A stretch of 64,000 bases of DNA, from the NCBI RefSeq assembly GCF_003628445.1, contig NZ_RBZO01000001.1, forward strand, positions 294,558 to 358,557. The letters run 5' to 3'. Positions 45,535 through 53,265 of the stretch are shown here, piece by piece; position 1 is the first letter of the stretch, and each line of letters opens with the position of its first letter. The position numbers and the translations under genes are program-made. Under the pieces are notes generated by a model that saw nothing but the letters and a program-made list of their open reading frames with translations, ran no database searches and was not told the DNA's origin. The DNA comes from Oceanobacillus bengalensis. GTDB taxonomy: Bacteria > Bacillota > Bacilli > Bacillales > Amphibacillaceae.

Positions 45535-46008
45535 CAGTTGATATAAAGTGTAGATATATTTAATTCAAAATAGTCCTAAACACACCGTTCCGGCAATACA
45601 CTTCGCTTTCCGTGGGCGGCTGGTGAGCCAACTCCGTGCTAACGCACTACGTAGTCTCACCTAGGCCTATCCTCCCACAGGAGTCTACGTGTATTGCCTT
45701 CACTAGGAATCTGCTCTACTTTTATAAAACTAGAAATATACTGTTTTTTACAGAAAACAACTATCCAAAACGTGATTTCATGGTCTATAACCTAAAAATA
45801 ATTAGAACAACTATCATAGCAGAATACGAAGACTCCTACGGGAATAGCACGTGTCCGAAGACCCCGCAGCGGTGGTCTTTCCGCGAGGAGGCTGAGGCCG
45901 TGCCCGTGGAAAGCGAAGTATTCTGCCGCAGCGAATGACGACATAAACCAATCATAATTATGAGCGAGAGCTTAATTGTTTGAATTCAAATAATCTACAA
46001 TCTATACA
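45535..46008. repeat. Bipartite palindromic repeat element, copy B (474 bp), inside the gerP operon
   Basis: Reverse complement of the element at 13737-14177. Module 1 has inverted ends GGCAATACAC / GTGTATTGCC (about 45593-45700) and includes CCGTGGGCGGCTGGTGAGCC. Module 2 has ends GCAGAATACG / AGTATTCTGC (about 45821-45930) and includes GAGGCTGAGGCCGTGCCC. The outer ends are CAGTTGATATAAAGTGT and CTACAATCTATAC. It lies between gerPD (stop at 46037) and gerPE (start at 45470). Confidence 0.82.
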
Positions 46009-46036
46009 AACACCAAACAATAGGAAATAACCTTTC

Positions 46037-46216
46037 CTAAACAGTGGATGACAATGGGACAATGTTTCCAATGGTGAAGCTTTCTGGTGGTGTATCATAA
46101 AAAGAAGATAAGATCATTTCGTCGTTGTCGCCTATAAGAAAAACGGAAGAAGCGGAGATACCACCAATTTCAACATTACCGACATTTAGATTCCAATTGT
46201 GTAATTCAAAAATCAT
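46037..46216 (-). CDS. gerPD: GerPD, spore germination protein
   Basis: 59 residues: MIFELHNWNLNVGNVEIGG, then SASSVFLIGDNDEM, and a C-terminal DTPPESFTIGNIVPL, all like GerPD of Bacillus. Its ATG overlaps the gerPC stop by one base (TAATG), with GGAGAAAAA as ribosome site inside gerPC. It carries one copy of the shared GerP motif (SSVFLIGD). The stop lies 29 bp from the inserted repeat element. Confidence 0.88.
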   Translation of the reverse strand: MIFELHNWNLNVGNVEIGGISASSVFLIGDNDEMILSSFYDTPPESFTIGNIVPLSSTV

Positions 46217-46794
46217 TATTTTTCTCCTTTATTTGCAATTGACCTCATGTAATTTGCTAAGGACAAATGAAATTCTTCTATTATTTTATTTTCTATAAAA
46301 CTAGGTAAATCATGATTCGCTTGTAATGGTTTATTCATTACTGCATTTTCTTTATAAAATGCAATTCGATTCGGAATTTGTTTCTGCATATCTTGGATTA
46401 ACAATTCGTAATCAGATTCATCGATAGACACTGCATGTTCATTAGAAAGGTTACGAATCATGGTTGGACCATTTACTTGTAAATATTCTTGAAGATTTCC
46501 AGTTAATTGTTGTTCATAAATAGGGAATTCATTTAGTCCATGTTGTTGCACCGCTAAATCTTCAATGTTCTTTAATTCATCAGGGGAAATACCAATATGG
46601 AGCGTTCCAGATAGTGTCTCAACTTTTAGCTGGTCAAATTTATATTCAACCTTTTCAATCGTTGTTCCATTTTTATGCTTGATCTCTGCTTCAAGCATGT
46701 CAATACGTTTTTCTAATGCCTGTATTGTCTCATCTTGGCGTCTTATATATTGACTAAGTTCAAATAGATATTGGTTTAATTCATTGCCATACAT
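46216..46794 (-). CDS. gerPC: GerPC, spore germination protein
   Basis: 192 residues, the largest GerP protein and the only one lacking the short Gly/Ser motif. An N-terminal coiled coil (QYIRRQDETIQALEKRIDML, about 16-35) is followed by a mixed domain with LSGTLHIGISPDEL and a C-terminal IIEEFHLSLANYMRSI. Coupled to gerPD by a one-base overlap. Confidence 0.88.
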   Translation of the reverse strand: MYGNELNQYLFELSQYIRRQDETIQALEKRIDMLEAEIKHKNGTTIEKVEYKFDQLKVETLSGTLHIGISPDELKNIEDLAVQQHGLNEFPIYEQQLTGNLQEYLQVNGPTMIRNLSNEHAVSIDESDYELLIQDMQKQIPNRIAFYKENAVMNKPLQANHDLPSFIENKIIEEFHLSLANYMRSIANKGEK

Positions 46795-46883
46795 AACAGG
46801 CTCCCCCTTTTTCTGTTATTAAAAAAATAGAATGATGGACGAATGCCTAATGTAGTTTATGCAAGGAACTAGGATTATGTTAG

Positions 46884-47090
46884 TTACGTAATTGGAGAAA
46901 GTGGAACGAGTGGTGTTAAATTATCTACAGGGAGCGCCTGCTCAGCAAGTTCTGTGAATCCTCCTGTATTATGAATATCCGATTTTCCTTGAATGCTGCC
47001 CGTACTACCAATTTGAACAACCGAAGAATTTGCTATGGATCCAATCTTTAACAGATGAATATGAATGGATTGGTGGATGGTTAGATTCAT
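46884..47090 (-). CDS. gerPB: GerPB, spore germination protein
   Basis: 68 residues: HQSIHIHLLKIGSIANSSV then VQIGSTGSIQ, typical of GerPB. GGAGGAGATAAA precedes the start. It lies 16 bp after gerPA and 89 bp before gerPC. Confidence 0.88.
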   Translation of the reverse strand: MNLTIHQSIHIHLLKIGSIANSSVVQIGSTGSIQGKSDIHNTGGFTELAEQALPVDNLTPLVPLSPIT

Positions 47091-47106
47091 TTTATCTCCT
47101 CCTACT

Positions 47107-47316
47107 CTAAATGTTTTGATCGTTTATATCCTTATCATTGACATACAAATTTGAATTGGTGAGGTTTATTCGGATTCCGTCACCTGTATTGAATGATCCA
47201 CCACCAGCGTATGTTTTTGCTGTACTTACAGGATTCATAGAATAGACGTCACCAATATTAAAAATACTGGATGAACCAATTGAAATGACTTTCACAGCAC
47301 CGACTTTTGCAGGCAT
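47107..47316 (-). CDS. gerPA: GerPA, spore germination protein
   Basis: 69 residues from ATG 47316, preceded by GGGAGGGAG; earlier in-frame starts (to 47388) overlap the promoter region. It carries GSSSIFNIGDVYSMNPVSTAK and SFNTGDGI, and is the homologue of GerPF within the same operon. First gene of gerPA-F. Confidence 0.9.
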   Translation of the reverse strand: MPAKVGAVKVISIGSSSIFNIGDVYSMNPVSTAKTYAGGGSFNTGDGIRINLTNSNLYVNDKDINDQNI

Positions 47317-47337
47317 TCGAAATCTCCCTCCCATACA

Positions 47338-47364
47338 TAATTTATGTTTGAGTATGAAAATGTT
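47338..47364 (-). promoter_or_regulatory. Candidate sigma-K promoter of gerP
   Basis: On the minus strand a -10 CATAAATTA (consensus CATAnnnTA) at 47338-47346 and an AAC -35 at 47362-47364, 15 bp apart. gerP is expressed in the mother cell under sigma-K in Bacillus. The -10 lies only about 22 bp from the gerPA ATG, so the leader would be short. Confidence 0.4.
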
Positions 47365-47446
47365 GAAAGCAATATGGGTAGGAAACATGGTATTCTAGAA
47401 AGTAGACAGAGATATGTGGGGTTAAGTAATGAAAGGAGTGAATACA

Positions 47447-48616
47447 GTGAATACGACATCACCAATTAATGAGAAAAAACGGTTAGTATGGATTGATGCT
47501 GCCCGTGGTTTTGCGATATTTGGCATATTTATCGTCAATGTTGGTGCATTCAGTTCACCATATTTTATGTATGGTGGGGAAAGTGAGTTATGGGAAGGGC
47601 CAATAAACCATTCTATTCAAGTGATCATTGATATGTTTTTCCAAGCTAGTTTTTACACATTATTTTCGATTTTATTCGGCTTCGGCTTTCAAATTATGAA
47701 AGAGCGCATCGAAGCTCGAAATGATTCACTTTATCCTATCTTATTTAGGAGAATGGCGGTATTACTCCTGTTTGGTTCAATACATGCTTTTGGGATATGG
47801 CACGGGGATATTTTATTTTCATATAGTATCGTTGGGTTTTTACTCCTATTCTTCTTACATGTTCGTACCAACACATTACTTGTGACTGCGACAATGTTAT
47901 TAGGAGGAAGTGTTGCGTTTATATCCCTCATGTATTATACAGCAAGGGATTACTTAGGTGTAGTAAATACGTTGAAAATATCTCAGGCACTTGAACATTA
48001 TAGCAGCAATGATATTACTACGATTTGGAGTCAGAACTATAATGACTGGACATATGCAAATGGTGGAATTGGCTTTGTATTTTTAATTCTCGTATTACTC
48101 CCATTATTTTTAATTGGAATGTTTGTAGCGAAAAAAAGATGGTTACACGAACCAATGATGTATCGTAAGACATTAGTGAAACTATGGATAGCTTCACTGC
48201 TTGTGTTTGTCTCCTTGAAACTTGGACCTTATTTTTATGGGAATCCACTCTGGTTTTCCTATGTTCAAGATAATATTGGTGGCACGGCTTCTGCTTTATT
48301 TTATATCATTACAATCACGTTTCTTGGACAAACTGATCTAGGGAAGAAGCTTACAAGACCTTTTACATATGTTGGTAGGATGGCGTTATCCAATTATATT
48401 TTTCAATCACTCCTATCATTTATCCTTTTCTATGGTGTGGGTTTTGGTCTTTACGGTAAAATTACACCACTAATGGGTGTGTGTATTGTTGTAATTGTTT
48501 ATGTTTTCCAAGTGTTTGTGAGTAAAAGGTGGTTTGAAAAATATCGCTTTGGCCCATTGGAGTGGGTATGGAGGAGCTTAACGTACAAGAGGAGGCAACC
48601 TTTCATTAAGAAGTGA
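47447..48616 (+). CDS. DUF418-family membrane protein (YeiB-like)
   Basis: 389 residues from GTG 47447, 8 bases after AAGGAG; the ATG at 47429 overlaps that site. About ten membrane helices. N-terminal RLVWIDAARGFAIFGIFIVN is typical of the acyltransferase-3/DUF418 superfamily, and the C-terminal DUF418 part has GRMALSNYIFQSLLSFILFY-like sequence at about 300-320 and FGPLEWVWRSLTY at the end. Function not established. It is divergent from gerP. Confidence 0.8.
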   Translation: MNTTSPINEKKRLVWIDAARGFAIFGIFIVNVGAFSSPYFMYGGESELWEGPINHSIQVIIDMFFQASFYTLFSILFGFGFQIMKERIEARNDSLYPILFRRMAVLLLFGSIHAFGIWHGDILFSYSIVGFLLLFFLHVRTNTLLVTATMLLGGSVAFISLMYYTARDYLGVVNTLKISQALEHYSSNDITTIWSQNYNDWTYANGGIGFVFLILVLLPLFLIGMFVAKKRWLHEPMMYRKTLVKLWIASLLVFVSLKLGPYFYGNPLWFSYVQDNIGGTASALFYIITITFLGQTDLGKKLTRPFTYVGRMALSNYIFQSLLSFILFYGVGFGLYGKITPLMGVCIVVIVYVFQVFVSKRWFEKYRFGPLEWVWRSLTYKRRQPFIKK

Positions 48617-48731
48617 TTAATTTTAGTGAAAAAATAGTTATCAAATGAATTATTGCTTTATGCATGGTATGATATCAGATAGTAACTGGAGAAATTTATC
48701 AAACGAATTCATAACAGAGGAGGCTACATAC

Positions 48732-49085
48732 ATGACTCATATGCATATTACATCATGGGTATTAGGATTTATTTTATTTATCGTTGCATTTGTGCTATTG
48801 AAGCAAGGGAAAAATGCAAAAGTTGTTCAAATGATTTTGCGTCTTGATTACTTATTTATTTTGTACACTGGTGGAGCTTTATTAGGAGATTATATTTCCA
48901 ATAGTGGAATGCCAATTCTAGCAGAAGCTATTACAAAAGGCGTTGCAGGTGTCTGGCTAATTGCTGCAATGGAAATGATTCTCGTAAAATCGAGTAAAAA
49001 CAAATCAGTTACAGGCGTGTGGATTCAATTTGTTATTGCTTTAATTATTGTAATGGTGTTAGGATTTGTAAGATTACCAATGTAA
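48732..49085 (+). CDS. yisL: YisL, DUF1516 membrane protein
   Basis: 117 residues from ATG 48732, 8 bases after GAGGAGG; earlier in-frame starts lack a ribosome site. Four membrane helices, beginning MTHMHITSWVLGFILF, with MILRLDYLFILYTGG in the second helix. This matches YisL of Bacillus, which also lies near gerP. Function unknown. Confidence 0.82.
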   Translation: MTHMHITSWVLGFILFIVAFVLLKQGKNAKVVQMILRLDYLFILYTGGALLGDYISNSGMPILAEAITKGVAGVWLIAAMEMILVKSSKNKSVTGVWIQFVIALIIVMVLGFVRLPM

Positions 49086-49105
49086 TAAAAAGCATGTTTC
49101 TTAGA

Positions 49106-49134
49106 AAGGCTGTCCCTAGGTGGGCGGCCTTTTC
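49106..49134 (+). terminator. Terminator of yisL
   Basis: AAGGCTGTCCC pairs with GGGCGGCCTT (one wobble and one bulge), followed by TTTTC. Confidence 0.65.
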
Positions 49135-49247
49135 ACGTTAATTACAGTGAAAAAAGTGAACGCTTTTTAACAATGTTTGATAAGTTATTGACTAATTATT
49201 TGTATGGTCAATAATAGAAGTATAAATATAAAGCTGGGAGATTTTTC

Positions 49248-50738
49248 ATGAAAAAGATATTAGGTTTAATCGTAATTGCTATGATGGTTTCTCTATATAT
49301 AAATGAACCTGTTGCAGTAGCAGAAGAAAGACAACTACAGGAAGAAATTGTTTACCAAATTATGGTCGATCGTTTCAACAACGGGGATTATGAAAACGAT
49401 AATACATCTGATGTCGATAACCCCCATGCATATCATGGTGGGGATATAGAAGGCATCATTTTGAAGTTAGATGCATTGCAGGAAATTGGTGTGAGTACCA
49501 TATCCCTTTCACCACTGATGGACAATGCAGAGAATGGATACCATGGGTATTTGATAGAGGATTTTTATAACATGGAAGAGCAATTTGGAACAATCGATGA
49601 CCTAAACCAGTTGATTGAAGAAGCACACGCCCGTGGGATGAAAGTCGTGATGGAGTTTGTGACAAGTTATGTTGCACGATCGAATCCAATTGTAACCGAT
49701 GCAGCCAAAGAAGATTGGTTCATTGAGCATAATCAAACAGGGCCTGAATGGTTAACAAATGTCGCTACTTTTAATTTAGAGAATCCCGAAGTAGAACAAT
49801 ACATTATTGATGTTGCAGAATTCTGGATAAGTGAAACAAACTTAGATGGGTTTAAGCTTCATGCTGTAGATCAAGCACCTGTCCAATTTTTAGCTGATTT
49901 GACGTCACATATGAAAGAAATAAAACCAGATTTTTATTTGTTAGGTGATATTCTTGAAACAGATGAAAACAGTGGACAGATTTTAGATAATACAGAAATA
50001 CAGGCAATTGAGAACATTACACTTTCACAAACGATGAGAGATGTTTTCTCGGAACCTGATAAGCCAGTTTCCGAAATATATGAAGCTTGGCAAGAAAGTA
50101 ATAAGGAACAAGATATCCTATTTTTGGATGATATGTCAACAGAGCGATTTACGCAAACGTTCTCTGAGAATGGTAGAAATGCAGTAACTACATGGACATT
50201 GGCTTTAACTTATATGTATACAACACCTGGTGTTCCGATGCTTTACCAGGGGTCAGAAATACCGATGTATGGGAAAACACCAGAGGAAGTGCAGATGCTT
50301 GTTCAGTTTAATAGTGGAGAACCTGAATTAAAGGAATTCTATGATCGTATCTCTGCATTGCGCTCGCAGTTCCCTGCTTTACAATATGGTGATTTCGAAA
50401 TGGTTGGTTCAAGTGGTGCAATGAGTGTGTTTAAGCGAACCTATGAGGATGAAACATTGTTCATTGCGATAAATAACGATAGTGAATCCCAATATATTCG
50501 TCTTTCCGATATAGAACCAGGAATGGAACTTAGAGGTTATCTTGGAGATAATCTAGTTCGTGAGGAAGATAATGGAGAATATCGAATTGGTATTCCTCGT
50601 GAATCTGTTGAAGTATATAAGCTACAATCCTATTCTGGGTTTAACTGGGGATTAATTGGTCTTGCTGGTGGCATAATGGCAGTGTTTATCTTTGGCATTA
50701 TTTATCTTAGCCGTAAGCAAAAGAAGCGTGAATCTTAA
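49248..50738 (+). CDS. Membrane-anchored alpha-amylase-family (GH13) homologue lacking catalytic residues
   Basis: 496 residues. Signal peptide (1-25, cleavage near VAVA-EE), a GH13 barrel starting EIVYQIMVDRFNNGD with YHGGDIEGI, a C-terminal beta domain, and a membrane helix (about 468-488) with a KQKKRES tail. The four catalytic regions are degraded: region I reads EFVTSY (136-141; expected DxVxNH), region II GFKLHAVDQ (201-209; expected GFRxDxxxH, so the nucleophile Asp is His205), region III GD234 in place of the acid Glu, and region IV FLDDMSTE (292-299; expected DNHD). Such a protein should not hydrolyse glycosides by the usual mechanism; it may bind sugars or wall polymers on the cell surface. 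The reading frame is intact. Confidence 0.85.
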   Translation: MKKILGLIVIAMMVSLYINEPVAVAEERQLQEEIVYQIMVDRFNNGDYENDNTSDVDNPHAYHGGDIEGIILKLDALQEIGVSTISLSPLMDNAENGYHGYLIEDFYNMEEQFGTIDDLNQLIEEAHARGMKVVMEFVTSYVARSNPIVTDAAKEDWFIEHNQTGPEWLTNVATFNLENPEVEQYIIDVAEFWISETNLDGFKLHAVDQAPVQFLADLTSHMKEIKPDFYLLGDILETDENSGQILDNTEIQAIENITLSQTMRDVFSEPDKPVSEIYEAWQESNKEQDILFLDDMSTERFTQTFSENGRNAVTTWTLALTYMYTTPGVPMLYQGSEIPMYGKTPEEVQMLVQFNSGEPELKEFYDRISALRSQFPALQYGDFEMVGSSGAMSVFKRTYEDETLFIAINNDSESQYIRLSDIEPGMELRGYLGDNLVREEDNGEYRIGIPRESVEVYKLQSYSGFNWGLIGLAGGIMAVFIFGIIYLSRKQKKRES

Positions 50739-50792
50739 GTGTAAAGGGTTTAACCCTATCACAATATATCCCATTTTTAAGGAGGTGCTAGT

Positions 50793-50870
50793 ATGCTTGG
50801 ACTTATTGCAATAGTACTTAGCGGATGTGTATGTATTAGCTCCATTATTTTGAGTGAGGTTTGGGAATAA
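50793..50870 (+). CDS. Possible 25-residue hydrophobic small protein
   Basis: An ATG 8 bases after a strong AAGGAGGTG opens 25 codons: a hydrophobic run MLGLIAIVLSGC-VCISSIIL followed by SEVWE. The LSGC run resembles a lipobox but there is no basic N-terminal region. It sits 54 bp after the amylase homologue and just before a strong terminator, so it would be on the same transcript. No family is recognised. Confidence 0.5.
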   Translation: MLGLIAIVLSGCVCISSIILSEVWE

Positions 50871-50890
50871 AAAAAGATATAAAAATTTTG

Positions 50891-50925
50891 AAAAGGACCA
50901 GGTTATTGCACCTGGTCCTTTTTTT
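50891..50925. terminator. Terminator after the small ORF and before the convergent SDR gene
   Basis: AAAAGGACCAGG pairs with CCTGGTCCTTTTTTT around an 8-base loop, with T-runs on both strands. Confidence 0.88.
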
Positions 50926-50946
50926 AGCTATGCTTCGTGTAATACC

Positions 50947-51819
50947 TTATCCATTAATAATGGTGCCACCATTAACATGTATCATCTCTCCTGATACATA
51001 ACTTGCATCCTCACTTGCTAAATAGACGTATGCTGGTGCTAATTCCATTGGTTGACCGGCTCTTTTCATCGGTGTATTTGCACCAAAAGTATCTACTTTC
51101 TTTTTATCAAAAGAAGCTGGGATGAGCGGTGTCCAGATCGGGCCCGGTGCAACACCGTTTACCCGAATTCCTTCATTGGCAAGTGCACCTGATAAAGAAC
51201 GAGTAAAGGAGGTGATTGCCCCTTTTGTGGCAGAGTAATCAATTAAATCCACATTACCTTCGTAAGCAGTAATAGAAGATGTATTGATAATTGAAGAACC
51301 TTTTTGTAAGTGTGGCAAAACAGCTTTTGTTAAATAAAACATACTAAAAATATTGGTGCGGAACGTTTTTTCTAATTGTTCGCTAGTGATACCTAAGAAA
51401 TTGGTTTGTGGATGTTGTTCAGCAGCATTATTCACTAGGATGTCTACCTTTTTAAATGTATCTATTGTTTGTTTCACCACTGATTGACAAAAAGATTCAT
51501 CACCGATATCTCCACTTATAAGTGCGCATTTTTGCCCTTCCAATTCAACTAATTTCTTCGTTTCATTTGCATCTTCATGTTCGTTTAGATAAACAATTAC
51601 AATGTCTGCACCTTCTCTTGCAAAATGGACACTAACTGCTCGTCCAATTCCACTATCTCCTCCTGTAATAATAGCAACTTTTCCTGTTAGTTTATTACTT
51701 CCTTTGTAATCTTTACGAATGTATTCTGGTTTCGGTTGCATCTTTGCCTCAATACCAGGCTGTTTATCTTGATGTTGGGCAGGTGGGGTTATTTTTCCAT
51801 GTTTCTTTTCCATTTCCAT
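50947..51819 (-). CDS. SDR-family oxidoreductase (GSP39-like)
   Basis: 290 residues. A 45-residue N-terminal extension rich in Lys, Pro and Gln precedes a Rossmann domain with TGGDSGIGRA at about 52-61, NNAAEQ, and the catalytic YSATKGA at about 196-202. This is the layout of the stress-linked SDRs (YdaD/YhxC/YhdF type) of Bacillus; the substrate is unknown. AGGAGGAGA precedes the ATG. A TGGGTATAAT extended -10 box at 51860-51869 (minus strand) lies 40 bp upstream. Confidence 0.85.
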   Translation of the reverse strand: MEMEKKHGKITPPAQHQDKQPGIEAKMQPKPEYIRKDYKGSNKLTGKVAIITGGDSGIGRAVSVHFAREGADIVIVYLNEHEDANETKKLVELEGQKCALISGDIGDESFCQSVVKQTIDTFKKVDILVNNAAEQHPQTNFLGITSEQLEKTFRTNIFSMFYLTKAVLPHLQKGSSIINTSSITAYEGNVDLIDYSATKGAITSFTRSLSGALANEGIRVNGVAPGPIWTPLIPASFDKKKVDTFGANTPMKRAGQPMELAPAYVYLASEDASYVSGEMIHVNGGTIING

Positions 51820-51873
51820 GATATCTCCTCCTAATGAGTATTTTTACCAAAGATTTGGTATTATACCCAAAAG

Positions 51874-51897
51874 AAAAAAAGCCCTTAATAGGACTTT
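51874..51897 (-). terminator. Terminator overlapping the end of the YppF-like gene
   Basis: On the minus strand AAGTCC pairs with GGGCTT (G-U pair included), followed by six T. The stem covers the stop region of the gene ending at 51885. Confidence 0.6.
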
Positions 51898-52097
51898 TGA
51901 TAAAACTGCTCAACATCATAATCATAAGCAGAAATCGCGCCTTGCTTATGGAGATAGGAGAAGATGGATTTGTAATTGTTTAAGCCAATCTCTCCACTAA
52001 TATATTTTTGTTGATAAAAATCAAGAATATCATTGATTGAATCAGGTGAATACTTGCGTTCTTTTATATATCTATCTACTAAGTCGTGAATATGCAT
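51885..52097 (-). CDS. Small YppF-like protein
   Basis: 70 residues, all helical: MHIHDLVDRYIKERKYSPDS, then INDILDFYQQKYISGEIGL, then YKSIFSYLHKQGA. It resembles the YppF family of small Bacillus proteins, but this is from memory of the pattern and uncertain. GGGGGAAGGGGAA precedes the ATG. It shares strand and a short gap with the SDR gene but a terminator separates them. Confidence 0.6.
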   Translation of the reverse strand: MHIHDLVDRYIKERKYSPDSINDILDFYQQKYISGEIGLNNYKSIFSYLHKQGAISAYDYDVEQFYQKSY

Positions 52098-52245
52098 GAA
52101 ATTCCCCTTCCCCCATTGAATATATTTTTCTCGTACCTTAAATATATGAGGGAATGTTGAGTTTTATGAATTTTATATGGGGTAGAAGATTATTGTTTTT
52201 TGAAATGTAAGGTAGTAGTAGTCGATATCAACCGCGTATACAATT

Positions 52246-52277
52246 CAAAAAAGCTCACCCACATAAAGGGCGAGCCT
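52246..52277 (-). terminator. Terminator of the degV-family gene
   Basis: On the minus strand GGCTCGCCC pairs with GGGTGAGCT and is followed by six T. Confidence 0.8.
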
Positions 52278-52285
52278 TAACTAAA

Positions 52286-53155
52286 TTATTTATTTGGCTT
52301 ATTAGAGAAAAAAAGTCCGAGTGTTCCTGGACCAACATGAGCCCCTATTGTTGCACCTATCATCTCCATAACGATATTTTCTTTGTCTACGCCAAATTTT
52401 TCTTGGATCATGGAAGAAAGCATTTCGGCTCTTTCAATATCATCACCGTGGCAAATACCGATTGTTTGATTTTTAAAATCTGTACCACGAGCTTCCATTA
52501 CCTCCAACATTCGACCAATAACTTTCTTTGAACCTCTTATTTTCTCCAGAGGAATCAATTTTCCATCATCTACATGTAATAGTGGCTTTATTTTTAATAA
52601 GGAGCCTACGAAGGCAGCTGATTTACTGACGCGTCCTCCGCGATATAGATATTCCAAATTATCAACCGTAAAGACATGCTCCATATGTTCTGCCTGATAG
52701 GTAACATCGCGGATAAGTTCCTCAAGGCTAGCACCTTCCTTAGCTAATTTTGCAGCATGGAGTGCAACAAGACCATATCCGATGGAAGCGCACTTCGTAT
52801 CAATAATATGGATAGGTGCATCTGGGTATTTTTCTTTTACTTCTTGCTCCATCATCTTTGCCGTCTGGTAAGTACCTGATAATTGTGATGAAAAGGCAAT
52901 GTATAGTAACGGTTGATTTGCCTCAGCATAAGTAGTAAAGACCGTTTTAAACGTTTGTGGGGATACCTGGGATGTCTTGGGAGATTTTCCGTTTCTCATT
53001 GCATCGTATACCGTTTTCGGCCTAATGGCAATTCCATCGTCTTTGTATTCTTTTTCATCTAAATGAACAGTTAATGGTACCATTTCTAGTGTATATTCGT
53101 TATAATATGTTTTTGTCAAATCACTTGCAGAATCGATAAGGATTTTGATTGTCAT
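52286..53155 (-). CDS. DegV-family fatty-acid-binding protein (YitS)
   Basis: 289 residues from ATG 53155, with GTAGGTGA upstream; an earlier in-frame start at 53221 has no ribosome site. DegV/FakB fold: KILIDSASDL at the N-terminus, the fatty-acid-contact run SPKTSQVSPQTF at about 61-72, IDTKCASIGYGL at about 119-130, and RGGRVSKSAAF at about 170-180. FakB-type proteins present fatty acids to the kinase FakA. The neighbouring yitT suggests that this is yitS. Confidence 0.85.
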   Translation of the reverse strand: MTIKILIDSASDLTKTYYNEYTLEMVPLTVHLDEKEYKDDGIAIRPKTVYDAMRNGKSPKTSQVSPQTFKTVFTTYAEANQPLLYIAFSSQLSGTYQTAKMMEQEVKEKYPDAPIHIIDTKCASIGYGLVALHAAKLAKEGASLEELIRDVTYQAEHMEHVFTVDNLEYLYRGGRVSKSAAFVGSLLKIKPLLHVDDGKLIPLEKIRGSKKVIGRMLEVMEARGTDFKNQTIGICHGDDIERAEMLSSMIQEKFGVDKENIVMEMIGATIGAHVGPGTLGLFFSNKPNK

Positions 53156-53265
53156 GCTTTCACCTACATTCCAAATATTAGTATTACCTTTAAGTTTATA
53201 GCTAGTTAGAAATTTAGTCAAAAGTTTAGAGTGTGCTGATGCAAAAGAAAAGGAGGGTTACGTCT

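Noticed and set aside
45636..45938. Open frame of 100 codons inside repeat copy B
   Set aside because: Same reason: repeat sequence, no ribosome site, not conserved between the two copies.
46884..47316. Wrongly split gerPA/gerPB as one gene
   Set aside because: Both have their own ribosome sites and match separate GerP families, with a 16-bp gap.
51860..51880. Sigma-B promoter (GGGTAT) before the SDR gene
   Set aside because: The -10 is suitable, but no GTTTAA-like -35 lies 13-15 bp upstream; a sigma-A extended -10 is at least as likely.
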